Positions 51,400 to 62,285 of a stretch of 64,000 nt of DNA are shown piece after piece. A program made the translations under genes and the position numbers. The first letter of the stretch is position 1, and each line of letters starts with the position of its first letter. The DNA comes from Hofstenia miamia (taxonomy: Eukaryota; Xenacoelomorpha; Acoela): positions 1,802,792-1,866,791 of the forward strand of contig SCFE01000063.1 in the NCBI GenBank assembly GCA_004352715.1, written 5' to 3'. The notes beneath the pieces are model-generated. The model ran no database searches and was not told the origin of the DNA. It saw only the letters and a program-made list of their open reading frames with translations.

Positions 51400-51642
51400 C
51401 ATAGGCGTAGCCAGAGTGGTGAGAGGCCAATTCAACCCCCCAACTTGCAAAGTTTGCATTCCGAAGTGGAGTCTCTTGTTGGAAATAGAATAAAATTTGT
51501 AGGAAATTATATCAACCCTTATGAGTTTTTGTGCATATAGGCTTCTATTTCGGGTGGTAGTGTCTCGAAATAAACACTTTGTAGTTCCCTTGAATTCATA
51601 AAACATTTGCCCCTACCAATTTTTTATTCTGGCTACGCCCTG
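51400..51642. mobile_element. hAT-type MITE, 243 bp
   Basis: The left end is CATAGGCGTAGCCAGAGTGG. The right end, reverse-complemented, is CAGGGCGTAGCCAGAATAAA; GGCGTAGCCAGA is identical in both. The flanks atggaact (51392-51399) and aaggaagt (51643-51650) agree at 6 of 8 positions, in line with an aged hAT target duplication. The short open frames at 51334-51606 minus and 51355-51540 plus lie mostly within the element and are not genes. Confidence 0.8.
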
Positions 51643-53295
51643 AAGGAAGTTTTAATTTGACAGAACAGAACAAGCTATTGGTGTTCGAATGCTTTCCAGT
51701 TAGTTTCTACTATATTTTCGCTTAGTGCAAACAGTCACCTTAAATTATAACATAAAACATCGTATCAATTTCATAATTTGAATAAAATTATGAAAAACTT
51801 TATCGTTAATGGCAAATGGAAATACAGGCAAACTAAATTGCAATCTAATAATTTCTTTGACTTTGAACTTACCTAATATGAATTGTCAAAGTATTCCTAA
51901 ATATCTCTTTATAATGAATACCATAATTTACTGATTTTATATATGTTGTTGAATCCAGAATGTTGGTTGGTGTACACCGTATTGCTACCTTTATTAAAAT
52001 TTTGAGCACATTTAATAATTCAAAATCTCATTGGGCAGTAAAACTAAATATAAGAAACTGTCAACTTTGAAATCAAACTTTGATTTCAAAGCTGTTCAAA
52101 TTTTCAACTAAAATTTTGAAAGTAGTTCAAATTTTAAACTTCATTCTGAGCAAACTTTGTAAGCCTTGGTCGTGACCTAAACTTTAAAACAGTTTCTTAT
52201 TGTAGAGAATATTGAGAGCAATATTCTAAGTTTGTTTTCTATGCATCTTAATGCAGCCGTATTTACCTGATAATGTTTCGTGAAGAACAAGTTTTGAAAA
52301 ACAGAGCGCTACTATTTTTTAATAAAATCGCTGAATTTGTTGATATATCAGTGACAGTAATTGATAAAAGTTTTTGAAGGAATGATTCCAGAGAACCTGA
52401 TGTTTAAATAACGTCTGTGAATAAACGAATGGAGACATTTTTGCTACCGGTATTTACCCAAAAGCTCTAAATTCCCTAATGAGATAATTATACCGCGATA
52501 GCGTTACTGATTTTCTCTTGGAAAGGCGTTCCCTGGCATTTATGGTCCATTGAACTAAAGAAAACGCAGCGTGCTCTTTGATTAGCTCCAACGCCATGGT
52601 AAACACCGACTCTCGAATACCTGTTAATTGAATATGCGATTTCTATTAACTTTAACACATAAACATCGCATCTATTTCTAATATTCCCATAAAATCATCA
52701 ACAATTTTATTAGTATATTACTTGCAATAACTTTTTCAGGTCATGGTTAAATGCTAAGAGGCTTCATAATTAAATAATGACATCTTTGGAATCTAATATG
52801 GGTAGTATAACCAACTAATCAATAAAATAGCTCATTGACACTTCTATATCCGTTACTTTTAAAAACTTAAGGCTCGCCAATCAGAGATGGCCATGGGCCG
52901 GTTTGGTTCAGAGTTTTGTAATAAATGGGCTGGAATTTCGAAAATTTCATATTACAATAAATGCTGTACAATTTATAAATAATTTGATTATTTACATTAT
53001 AAAATTTTGCATTAACACACATATTCACAACAGCAAACTCACGTACATGTATGCATTTCTTTTATTTAAACATCATATATAACAAATTATTGCAAACTAA
53101 AATACGAATTATTCTTTTTCATTTAATTGATTATTTAAAATTTTAATTCAATAGTCCATGATTATTATAGTTAATATAAAAATGAATTTCCATAGTGAAT
53201 TTAGCAACAGTTAAATTAAAAAAACGTTTGACATTTCACTCTAGTATATTTATATAAGAAAGTTGGAAGAGGGATAATTTTAGCCAAAACAGTTA

Positions 53296-53527
53296 CTAGC
53301 AATAAAATAAACCAGACATGCCCATACTATGTTTTGTGCACAACACGTAGCCGGCTGAAGGTGTTGATGACTCTGGAAATCCAAAAGGCGGGAGGCTTAA
53401 CAATTCTTGACAAAAACTGTGGAGCACGGCATTAGTTTTCTTGATTTTAATATAGATTATCAACTTAGCTTTAACTGGGTCCAGTCTATTTTCGAGCAGC
53501 GTTGTTAACAGGGCCACCAATTGTTTC
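53296..53527 (-). CDS. Possible terminal exon, unassigned
   Basis: On the minus strand a good 3' splice site (tatttccgttgttttcacag) ends at 53528. The frame that follows reads KQLVALLTTLLENRLDPVKA and continues about 55 residues to a stop at 53296. Its first part is amphipathic and plausible protein; the rest (LPPFGFPESSTPSAGY) is less so. No other exon could be linked and I do not recognise the family. Confidence 0.2.
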
Positions 53528-54274
53528 CTGTGAAAACAACGGAAATATAAAGTTTTTTGAAAGTATTTCTAATATAATTCCTTAAAGTGATTTTTGAAAA
53601 ATATTTAAATAATAATGAAGCTATGGGTCTAACAATGAACATTATATTGCGTTCTGAATGAGTTTCAGTGATCGCATAACTTTACGACTGTCTGGAGAAA
53701 CAATCGTTTGCTGTCATCTGTCAACTCAATTTATTGCAGTTCATTCTCTCTGAATTAAAACGAATATAAAAATGCATATTGAAATTCAATGTGTGATACT
53801 AAATGTACGCATTTATTATTTACTTTTTAATCCGATTTCTTTGTTGAATATAAATACACATTCGATGTTATAAAGATATTAGCCTCTGATTGATCTACGA
53901 TAGACATATTTCCTCAGGAATAACAATATCCTGTTCTATTATGGTGCTTCGTCACAAAAATTTTTTGGTTCTGTGCCGTCTAACTACTAGTCGAATTCCA
54001 TATTCTGGTCCCATGGTACCATGTAGTGCATCGGTATAAATGCTATATTGCTTAAGGTTAATGAAAATATTAAATTTCTAAATTTCTGGAATGCGGAGTC
54101 TCAGTTTTTCTATTATAGTCCATCTTATTTTCAGCCCCACTGAAATACATACCCAAGTCCCATTTAGCTGAAACAAGTAAATCTCATGGGACTAGAAGGT
54201 TGCACATAATCCTAGTTTTAATGCATTGCGTTAAAATTCACCCCGGATCTATGCTTTTTAGGGGGCATCACCCA

Positions 54275-54714
54275 GCAAGCAAGAAATGTAGCCTAAATGT
54301 TCCAGGAATGTTTCTAAAGTGTGATAAATGGCGGCGGTGGGAATGTTCCGGGAATGTTGTCATTGTGTGACAGAAAATGTTTTGAGGATGTTTCAGGAAA
54401 TGACCAACATTATATTTTCAAAAATTTCAAAAATTAGGTGCAAGTAGTAGCAATAGTGTTTTAGCATCACTGTAGTCATTCAAATTATGAATTATTTTTC
54501 AGTTGCTGATAATTACTATACTTTATACTTTTTCTTGCTTCATCAGGTCTTACTGAAATTCTTTATACATAATGATATTTATAATTATCAATGATGACTC
54601 TAATTATAGTTAGCAACAATGCAATTATTTGTAATCTTAAATCAACTAGTATTTTAATTACATAAGTCTAAAGATATATTGGAACATTCTTGGAATGTTC
54701 CATTGCTGCATGGG
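54275..54714. mobile_element. Candidate element with GGAATGTTCC subterminal repeats
   Basis: Copies of the motif ATGTTCC(A/G)GGAATGTT lie near the left side (54297-54311, 54341-54357) and the palindrome GGAACATTCTTGGAATGTTCC region lies at 54680-54700 on the right. Both putative ends read ACCCA followed shortly by CAGCAA or GCAGCAA toward the inside. A clustered palindromic motif at both ends suggests a DNA transposon with subterminal repeats, but no target duplication was found. Confidence 0.35.
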
Positions 54715-56268
54715 TCAGGGCCTACTTAAGTAGGGGCATGTTTAAATTCTGACTATTTATGCTTCATTTATTTTAATCATTATAATCATATAATAAGTAA
54801 TGAATTGAAGTAAGCCAATTTAATATATAAAAAACACTTTTTTGAATATAATAATATAAATTATTTTTTTATTTTGAGTCCTCCCCAATGTAATTTTTCA
54901 AAATAATTCGGAATCGAACCCCCTTCTGGATCAGAGCCTGAAATTCATTCAAATTTTTAACAGGTTTAGTGTGCCTGGACTTCGTCCGTATTTCCATTTT
55001 GACTTGTTTTCTGCAGTGCCATGTACATCTATTGCTGGGCCTTTACATTATTTACATTTTGTAATTCAATATACATGTATTTGGCTCTGCGCTTTCACCT
55101 AATAGAAAAATTGAAATGGGTCTGTATTGAGCTCTAGTCTAAAATATCATCCAATTTGCAACTCTGAATTTAAGATTAGGTTTCAACTAAAAGCCTGCGA
55201 ATTGGCAAACTTTCAATTTGAATTGGATTGATTCAAATGGCTTTCCAACGAGAATTTCCAATCTAAATCAATGTTTTAAAAATTATGAGAAACGTTGCCA
55301 TAAAAAATTAAAGATGAAAGTGCACCGTGCAATAAATGACGTCCATTAGTAAATTGGATGTCTTACACGATAGTCTCTCACTTTAGTAATTCGTAAGACC
55401 CATAAACGACCAATGCGAGAAGATTTGCTACTTGGAAAACTCTAAAATATTTACAATAATAACACCTGAAAACTCCTGATATGATTAGCACAGGTTTGAT
55501 TATATATAATCTTGGAACTTTTGACTATTGAAATGTATTTGGCCTTCTAAGAAACTAGTTATTTTAACAATAGAGGAAAATTTTTTGTCGTTTTCGCATG
55601 CTTCATATGATTATTACAGCAACTTCTTAGTATAAGATTTTTGTAATTTGACTTTTTCTAGTGATTGGGTTTTTAGATTCAAACTGAATACTATGATTCG
55701 GTATCATGACAGATAGTATTTGAAGATACTGTCTGCTTTTTGACTCTTATTTGCACAATAAATTTGGAAAACAACATAAGTGTGAGTTAAAAGGTGAATT
55801 AATGGAAACCAGTGACCGTTAACTTTTAGATTTGCGGCATATCACTATCCAAAAGTTAAACGTGTGGAAGACAAATGATTAATTTCCAGTCTAGACATTT
55901 TAACTCCAATTACTCCAAATATTCGGGCAGAGCTGCTATCAAATTGGCTCCGTCCACACTGTTGTGCATAACATTAACCTAAAAGCTGTGAAAAAATCTA
56001 ATCGCTGTAATGTTCTTTGATCTTGTGTTATCGCTATCCCTTCGCACTTCTTCTGAAAGAGACAGCTGAGAACGAGAGAGCGTTGGCAATTGCAATTCAA
56101 TTATTTTAAAATGTGTTGTGAAGGCCGAACAATTTCGCTGCATTTTACTGAGGTTTTGTTCGAAGAAAGCGTCTTACAAATTTTTTGTGAAGGCGTTGTA
56201 AAAATCCTTTATTTTAAATAACGTTGACAACTAAAATGACAAGGTTGCCAAAGTATTAGAGCGAAGCA

Positions 56269-56786
56269 ATCAAAATCACCATAGAAGCTCACAATCCTCT
56301 ATCCGATCAAAATCACCATAGAAGCTCACAATCCTCTATCCGATCAAAATCACCATAGAAGCTCACAATCCTCTATCCGATCAAAATCACCATAGAAGCT
56401 CACAATCCTCTATCCGATCAAAATCACCATAGAAGCTCACAATCCTCTATCCGATCAAAATCACCATAGAAGCTCACAATCCTCTATCCGATCAAAATCA
56501 CCATAGAAGCTCACAATCCTCTATCCGATCAAAATCACCATAGAAGCTCACAATCCTCTATCCGATCAAAATCACCATAGAAGCTCACAATCCTCTATCC
56601 GATCAAAATCACCATAGAAGCTCACAATCCTCTATCCGATCAAAATCACCATAGAAGCTCACAATCCTCTATCCGATCAAAATCACCATAGAAGCTCACA
56701 ATCCTCTATCCGATCAAAATCACCATAGAAGCTCACAATCCTCTATCCGATCAAAATCACCATAGAAGCTCACAATCCTCTATCCG
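56269..56786. repeat. Minisatellite, 14 copies of a 37-bp unit
   Basis: The unit starts atcaaaatcaccatagaagc and ends tcacaatcctctatccg. The array is 518 bp, exactly 14 x 37, with no difference seen between units, and a partial unit (atcctct) follows. 37 is not a multiple of three and all frames close, so it is not a protein repeat. There are no unique spacers, so it is not CRISPR-like. Perfect homogeneity indicates very recent expansion or an assembly-collapsed array. Confidence 0.98.
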
Positions 56787-59100
56787 ATCCTCTGCATCAG
56801 ATTAAGGAATAAACGGACTTTGTTATCCAGGAGTCTTATGTAATTTTTCCATATATATATATATATATATATTAAGTCGACAAATGCGTATTTTATAAGA
56901 TAATATTTCAATTTGTTGAAGCAAATAAAATAATTAATGTATGCTGCAAATCTTCAGTCAATGAATTTAATAGGGAACTGTGTCAACCAAGGTCAACTTA
57001 GTATATTTAGTTGGCCATGAGTCAACAAATAGAATTCTTTAAGAAAATAATTTAATCTCTTAGTGTTTCATTGACTTCTTTAAGAGTGCTATCATTACTT
57101 ACATTTACAATATATAGATACAAAAAACTGACATCTCAATTGCTATCCATATTACATTCTTCAACATACCAATATTCTAAGTATAAATTTCTTTCAATTG
57201 TGTGTTGGAGTGTCTAATGCAATCTCTTACGGAAGTAAGAAATTGCCGCATTTGAAAGTTTGGATAAAGATTTTAAGAATATGAAAATTGTTATATTCTA
57301 TGAAAGAAGTTTGGATTGTTTTTTGTTTTTTTTGACTTTGTCATTCCCAATTGTTGAGAAAGTATCCCAAAGTAGTTTTATTCTAGGAGTTCGTATGTCG
57401 AATGGGAACAGTTCTCTATTTCCGCTGATTCATCAGCATTACTGACAGAATCTCCACTTACCCCACCCAATTGAATTTCATTAAAAATGCGTTTCTCAAT
57501 GCGAAACAGTTAACATTCAACTAAAAGCGCATTGATCTTTTTGTAAGTTAATCGTTTTTTAGTAACTTTAATTATTACATATCTTTTACTAATTCAATTT
57601 AGAGTAAAATAATTCTAGATTTTTACATTCCCAAAACGTTGATTTTGAATTGGTGACTTTGGTGGGAGTGCTTATTATGCATTTCTGTTGTAGACCATGA
57701 CGGTAACCAGGTATGGAGAAAGAGAGAACTAGCCCTGTTCTTGGAAAAAATTTACTTAGATTCAAATTATTTTAAAATATTTAATAGATTTGGAGTATTT
57801 TTCGGAATAGATATGATAGTTTCGGTTAAATTTATTGAAATAGTTTCATAAAAATAATTCATCATCACTCAAGTCCGGAAACACTAAAATAAAAAATTTG
57901 AAGTAGTCATACGATATTGCTTACTTTCGAAAAATCCGTGTTGCGTTCGTATTGTGAAAATCCAATTCCTTTAAAGAATGTACCGCTTTTTTAGAGAATG
58001 ATCGAGTGAAAATAGCGAATGAAATTTCGATTAAATTAAATTTGCTTTGGTAGGTTGCCGCTGAAAAGAAATGCCGGAGCATTCCCACAACTTAATTCTT
58101 TCCAAATCATATTAAAATTTGAATACTAGAGGTGTTATACTTAAGTTTTGATACTTCATTTTACATTGGCAGACGAAAAATTCGTAGAAAATTTTAATTT
58201 TTTTTCAATACTGTTAGGTGTTGCATACTGCAATTTTGATGTTAAATGTATATATTTTGCATGCCTGATGTGAGACTTAGTTTGCAATTGAAGTTGAATT
58301 TCAATGTAAGTAGTTACCCTTATGAAGCTTTATAAAACTTTTCCTAATTATCTCTTTTAAAATTTAATTGGCTTCTTTTCAATCGATTCCCATTAGTTAG
58401 CATCCGTTTATTTAGTCCCAAAATAAAATACTTCGTCGCCTGTAAGTATTTTTGTTACCGACTTGAATGGTAACTTAATTCTCGAAGGTCGTTTAATATT
58501 TTATATTTAGTAACGTCATAACTGTTCGTGATATTATTTACTTTGTATATTATTCTGCAGATTTTGAGGTTTTTGCGTTCACCAACTTCTTTTGGTTTCG
58601 AAATTTTACAATAAATTATAAACTACTGTTAAAAAGTAATACAGAGTGTTTATATTACTGGTGTGCGAATACAGGTACCAACCACCTATTTTTTATCGGG
58701 TGCGGATCAACTTTTCATTTCTCACTATATGTATTTTACATAAGAGATTTCCTTAAGACTATAAATTTGAAAAAAAAATTACATAGTGACCGTAAGTTCT
58801 GTTAGAAATCTTATTGACAATTTTTAAATTGCTTAATAACAGTAGAGAAAATTAATTTCGTTCTCGAGTGCGAGTAAGTAATTTTTTATGACAGGGCATT
58901 CAAAGGCCCAACCACACATCACAAATGTATTTACATATGTTTTGAATACCAACCCGATTCTTTCAGAAATATTTTTTGCGATGATTTTTTAGAATTGAAT
59001 GATTCCTGAAAATATCGAGTGAGAAGTTAGACGATTTAAAAATACTATATTCTACAGTATTTCAAAAATTTAAACGGAAGACCATCTTATGTGGATATGT
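56787..59100. other. AT-rich noncoding DNA
   Basis: A (TA)n tract at 56851-56872. No gene recognised; the frame at 57260-57445 lacks motifs. Confidence 0.55.
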
Positions 59101-59124
59101 AATATAAAAATATAAAAAAAGTCA

Positions 59125-59360
59125 AGTTTTACAGCAGCGAGGACAGTCACAGGAGATAAAGCAGGAGCAGATTGAAGAGTAGGCGAAGTTGGAGAAGGGA
59201 TATCATAGAGGAAAGACATCAAAGAATTCTTGAAGCTCGGTAGCGAGGAAAAAAATCATTGGCTGTTGGAGGGGTGCGAGTCAAGATGTAATTAGCAGCA
59301 AGACAAGCACGATTAAAAAACGAGTGAAGGGTGCGATGTTTCTTGGGACGATGAATATGT
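59125..59360. other. Purine-rich, GC-richer block of unknown nature
   Basis: Unlike its surroundings, the plus strand is strongly A/G-rich (ggagataaagcaggagcaga, gttggagaagggatatcat). On the minus strand a frame of about 50 codons, interrupted by one stop near its start, reads SHPSNSQ, a stop, then FFSSLPSFKNSLMSFLYDIP and SPTSPTLQSAPALSPVTVLA. Such Ser/Pro-rich sequence could be part of a LINE ORF1 or a gene exon. It ends in a TA tract at the 699-N gap. Confidence 0.25.
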
Positions 59361-59368
59361 ATATATAT

Positions 59369-60067
59369 NNNNNNNNNNNNNNNNNNNNNNNNNNNNNNNN
59401 NNNNNNNNNNNNNNNNNNNNNNNNNNNNNNNNNNNNNNNNNNNNNNNNNNNNNNNNNNNNNNNNNNNNNNNNNNNNNNNNNNNNNNNNNNNNNNNNNNNN
59501 NNNNNNNNNNNNNNNNNNNNNNNNNNNNNNNNNNNNNNNNNNNNNNNNNNNNNNNNNNNNNNNNNNNNNNNNNNNNNNNNNNNNNNNNNNNNNNNNNNNN
59601 NNNNNNNNNNNNNNNNNNNNNNNNNNNNNNNNNNNNNNNNNNNNNNNNNNNNNNNNNNNNNNNNNNNNNNNNNNNNNNNNNNNNNNNNNNNNNNNNNNNN
59701 NNNNNNNNNNNNNNNNNNNNNNNNNNNNNNNNNNNNNNNNNNNNNNNNNNNNNNNNNNNNNNNNNNNNNNNNNNNNNNNNNNNNNNNNNNNNNNNNNNNN
59801 NNNNNNNNNNNNNNNNNNNNNNNNNNNNNNNNNNNNNNNNNNNNNNNNNNNNNNNNNNNNNNNNNNNNNNNNNNNNNNNNNNNNNNNNNNNNNNNNNNNN
59901 NNNNNNNNNNNNNNNNNNNNNNNNNNNNNNNNNNNNNNNNNNNNNNNNNNNNNNNNNNNNNNNNNNNNNNNNNNNNNNNNNNNNNNNNNNNNNNNNNNNN
60001 NNNNNNNNNNNNNNNNNNNNNNNNNNNNNNNNNNNNNNNNNNNNNNNNNNNNNNNNNNNNNNNNNNN
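59369..60067. other. Assembly gap, 699 N
   Basis: A non-default size. It would hold the N-terminal two thirds of the transposase encoded immediately downstream. Confidence 0.99.
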
Positions 60068-60413
60068 ATTTATGCCTTATGCTGATGCTTTATATGATGA
60101 TGGATGGATACTCCAACAGGACGGAGCAACCCCGCACACGTCAGCAAAGACAAAAAATTGGTTTTCTGAAAATAATATCCAGTTTTTACAATGGCCATCA
60201 AGTTCTGCTGATCTTTCTCCAATCGAAAACTTGTGGCAGATATTGAAAAATGACGTTGAGAAGAAAAATCCGAAAAATATATCCGATTTAAAAGAAAAAA
60301 TTCAAGAAAGTCAACACATTTTGACATCTGAAATGAAGTCCAATTTAATGAAATCAGTTTCAGTTCGTTTGAATGAAGTTATTTCTACAGGAGGAAAACA
60401 AATTAGACTTTGA
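60068..60413 (+). CDS. Tc1-like transposase, C-terminal part (DD34E)
   Basis: Tc1/mariner transposases excise and reinsert DNA at TA dinucleotides. The visible 114 residues are the C-terminal third of a protein that is normally about 340 residues. The frame is open back into the gap, so the ATG at 60072 is internal. It reads YDDGWILQQDGATPHTS, which holds the second catalytic Asp (residue 17 from that ATG), and SSADLSPIENLWQ, which holds the catalytic Glu (residue 52), with exactly 34 residues between them: the DD34E signature of the Tc1 group. KQIRL precedes the stop. No stop or frameshift interrupts the visible part. The first Asp and the DNA-binding paired-like domains are hidden in the 699-N gap. 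The reverse frame at 60070-60327 is its shadow. Confidence 0.95.
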
Positions 60414-60530
60414 TGCTTTTTACTTATAGTCCTTTAATTTATCTTTAAAATCGTACCTTTCTTGAGTTGTTACGTTCAGTAGTTCAAAAGTAATATGCCT
60501 TTTTTCTAGTCTCATTTTTTTGCAGCCAAC
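60414..60530 (+). mobile_element. 3' end of Tc1-like element
   Basis: About 117 bp follow the transposase stop and end ctcatttttttgcagccaac, whose reverse complement GTTGGCTGCAAAAAAATGAG has the look of a Tc1-type terminus. It abuts (TA)8 at 60531-60546. The left flank of the element also enters the gap in a TA tract (59359-59368), so the insertion may have been into a TA microsatellite. Confidence 0.6.
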
Positions 60531-60546
60531 TATATATATATATATA

Positions 60547-61852
60547 AAATTAGAATTACCCTCAACCTCAATTAATCTATTCATCCAACGATACTCAGGC
60601 TCTCAACCGTACCTGGTTATTCCTTGTTGATATTTAGACATCCGTAGAAATAATTTTCCATAATGACTTTAGTGGCATTATCTCGAACTAGAATGACTCC
60701 AACGGCATAGTAGAGCCTCTATTCTAAGATTGATGTCATTTCCGATGTCAATTATATTTTATTATATTCCTAAAATTGATTCCTTCCTCGTCGAATCGTA
60801 ATTCGAAATGCTTTTATATTACCTCTCACAATTGCCGTCCTTATAGCTCCTTTTTCTCTCTAGAGTGTCACATGCCTTTTAAATCTGGAAAAGTTCAAAT
60901 TTGATGCCGTTGAACTGCATCCTCATAATTAAGAGAAGAATTGCTCAAAACAGTGCAGGATGACGACGGTTTGATTAAAGTTGTAAATAAACAAAGTCAC
61001 CGGGGGTTCACCCTTAAATAGAAGGCTAACCCTAAAGCCCATTTATAAATAAAAATTCGTATTTAGATTAAATCACTACAAGACTAATAAACCTCAAGTC
61101 AAACGATTTCTTATTTGGCGCTTTATTAGCCTATAATAAATTTACAAAGAGAATTAGTTAAACTTGAATTTCTACGATTTTATGTGCACTATGTACAAGG
61201 AGCTATTGGCTATGTACAAATAGTTAGCATTTATTTTACCATTTATCTTGATTGATAAGTTAATTTCAGTAAATTTAGAGGTATCATGGAACTGGAACTA
61301 CGGAATGAGACTTTTATTAATCATTTTTTAGCGTTTCGAAGTAATCTAAACAACTTGTTTGTTAATTGTTAGCTGGTGCTTATTTTCGACATCTCGGTGT
61401 AAATGTTGTGCGCCATGGGGAATGCTGTGAACTTGGGTCCAGACTGATAACTGATAATAGGACTGTTAACATGACATGACTGGACTTACATCCAATTAAA
61501 CTACTAGTGGATGAGCTACAAAATTCTGATTTCGTGGAATGCAAATCTTGACAACATCCATACCTGCCTGTCATTACAAGTCATTACTATTAATAACTGT
61601 TAACTGAAGTACTGCGCATCGATCTTTTCTCTCAACGTTACATTAAACTGCCGTTCAATGAATTAAAATTTTTAATTAATTCTCTTTTTAAAATAGGAAT
61701 GCCATGTATAATTCCCTTATGTAATTTCTCCCATTATGTAACTGTTTTAAGTTTTATAAATTACCATCTCTTTCATACATTCATTTTGTGAATCCGAAAG
61801 ACTGTATAAAATAATTTGCAAAAGAATGCTATTTTTAAGTGTAGTAATATTT
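60547..61852. other. AT-rich noncoding DNA
   Basis: No gene recognised; the minus frame at 61380-61574 has no motif. Confidence 0.55.
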
Positions 61853-62277
61853 CAGGCGCGGTTTTAGGGGACGCGGGGACGACCGCTCCCTGTTAAAAAA
61901 CCATCTAAATTTTATATGAAATTGTGAATATTTTATGTGAATATTGTGATGAAGAATAAATTTTTAGTGGTTTTCATAAGATAAAAGCCATTTTGTTCAA
62001 AAAAATTCTGCTTTCTCTTGAATGAAAGGCTTTTTAAAAAGACCATAAAATTTTTTATAGAGAACCTCAAAAGTCATTTCGCATTTGCAAGATATACAGT
62101 GCCGACAAAAATTAGAAACACCATGAAAAAATCAAGCAATTTGGTTTAGTATATGTAATTAGATTTTGTATAACTTACAAAAAAAGAATCGTTTTATAAA
62201 TTTAGAAAAAATAATTTGAGCTTCCTCCCTCCCCCCAAACCCCACCCGCTGTTCGGAATTTTCTAGGACCAAGCCTG
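61853..62277. mobile_element. Candidate hAT-like MITE, 425 bp
   Basis: The left end is CAGGCGCGGTTTTAG, followed by a GC-rich stretch (gggacgcggggacgaccgct). The right end, reverse-complemented, is CAGGCTTGGTCCTAG, followed later by GGGTGGGGTTTGGGG. The first 15 bases match at 11 positions. The flanks taatattt (61845-61852) and tgaaattt (62278-62285) match at 6 of 8. The interior is AT-rich and noncoding and contains a Tc1-like terminus at about 62100. Confidence 0.5.
62098..62128 (+). repeat. Solo Tc1-like terminal sequence
   Basis: tacagtgccgacaaaaatta continuing gaaacacc has the TA-CAGTG start and the pattern of Tc1-family termini. It differs from the end of the 60068 element, and no mirrored partner was found in the window, so only one end of a broken or truncated element is present. 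Confidence 0.4.
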
Positions 62278-62285
62278 TGAAATTT

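Larger units (their letters stand above)
51643..56268. other. AT-rich noncoding DNA with transposon traces
   Basis: No confirmed gene. It holds a solo hAT-like terminus at about 52884 (CAGAGATGGCCATGGGCC), a possible exon at 53296-53527 minus, a candidate element at 54275-54714 and an isolated pol III box-B match at 54910-54920 minus. Confidence 0.5.

Noticed and set aside
54910-54920. Perfect pol III box B (GGTTCGATTCC) on the minus strand, possible tRNA
   Set aside because: No acceptable box A at the right spacing, and no cloverleaf arms could be paired.
56269-56786. CRISPR array
   Set aside because: The repeats are directly adjacent with no unique spacers, and the context is animal DNA.
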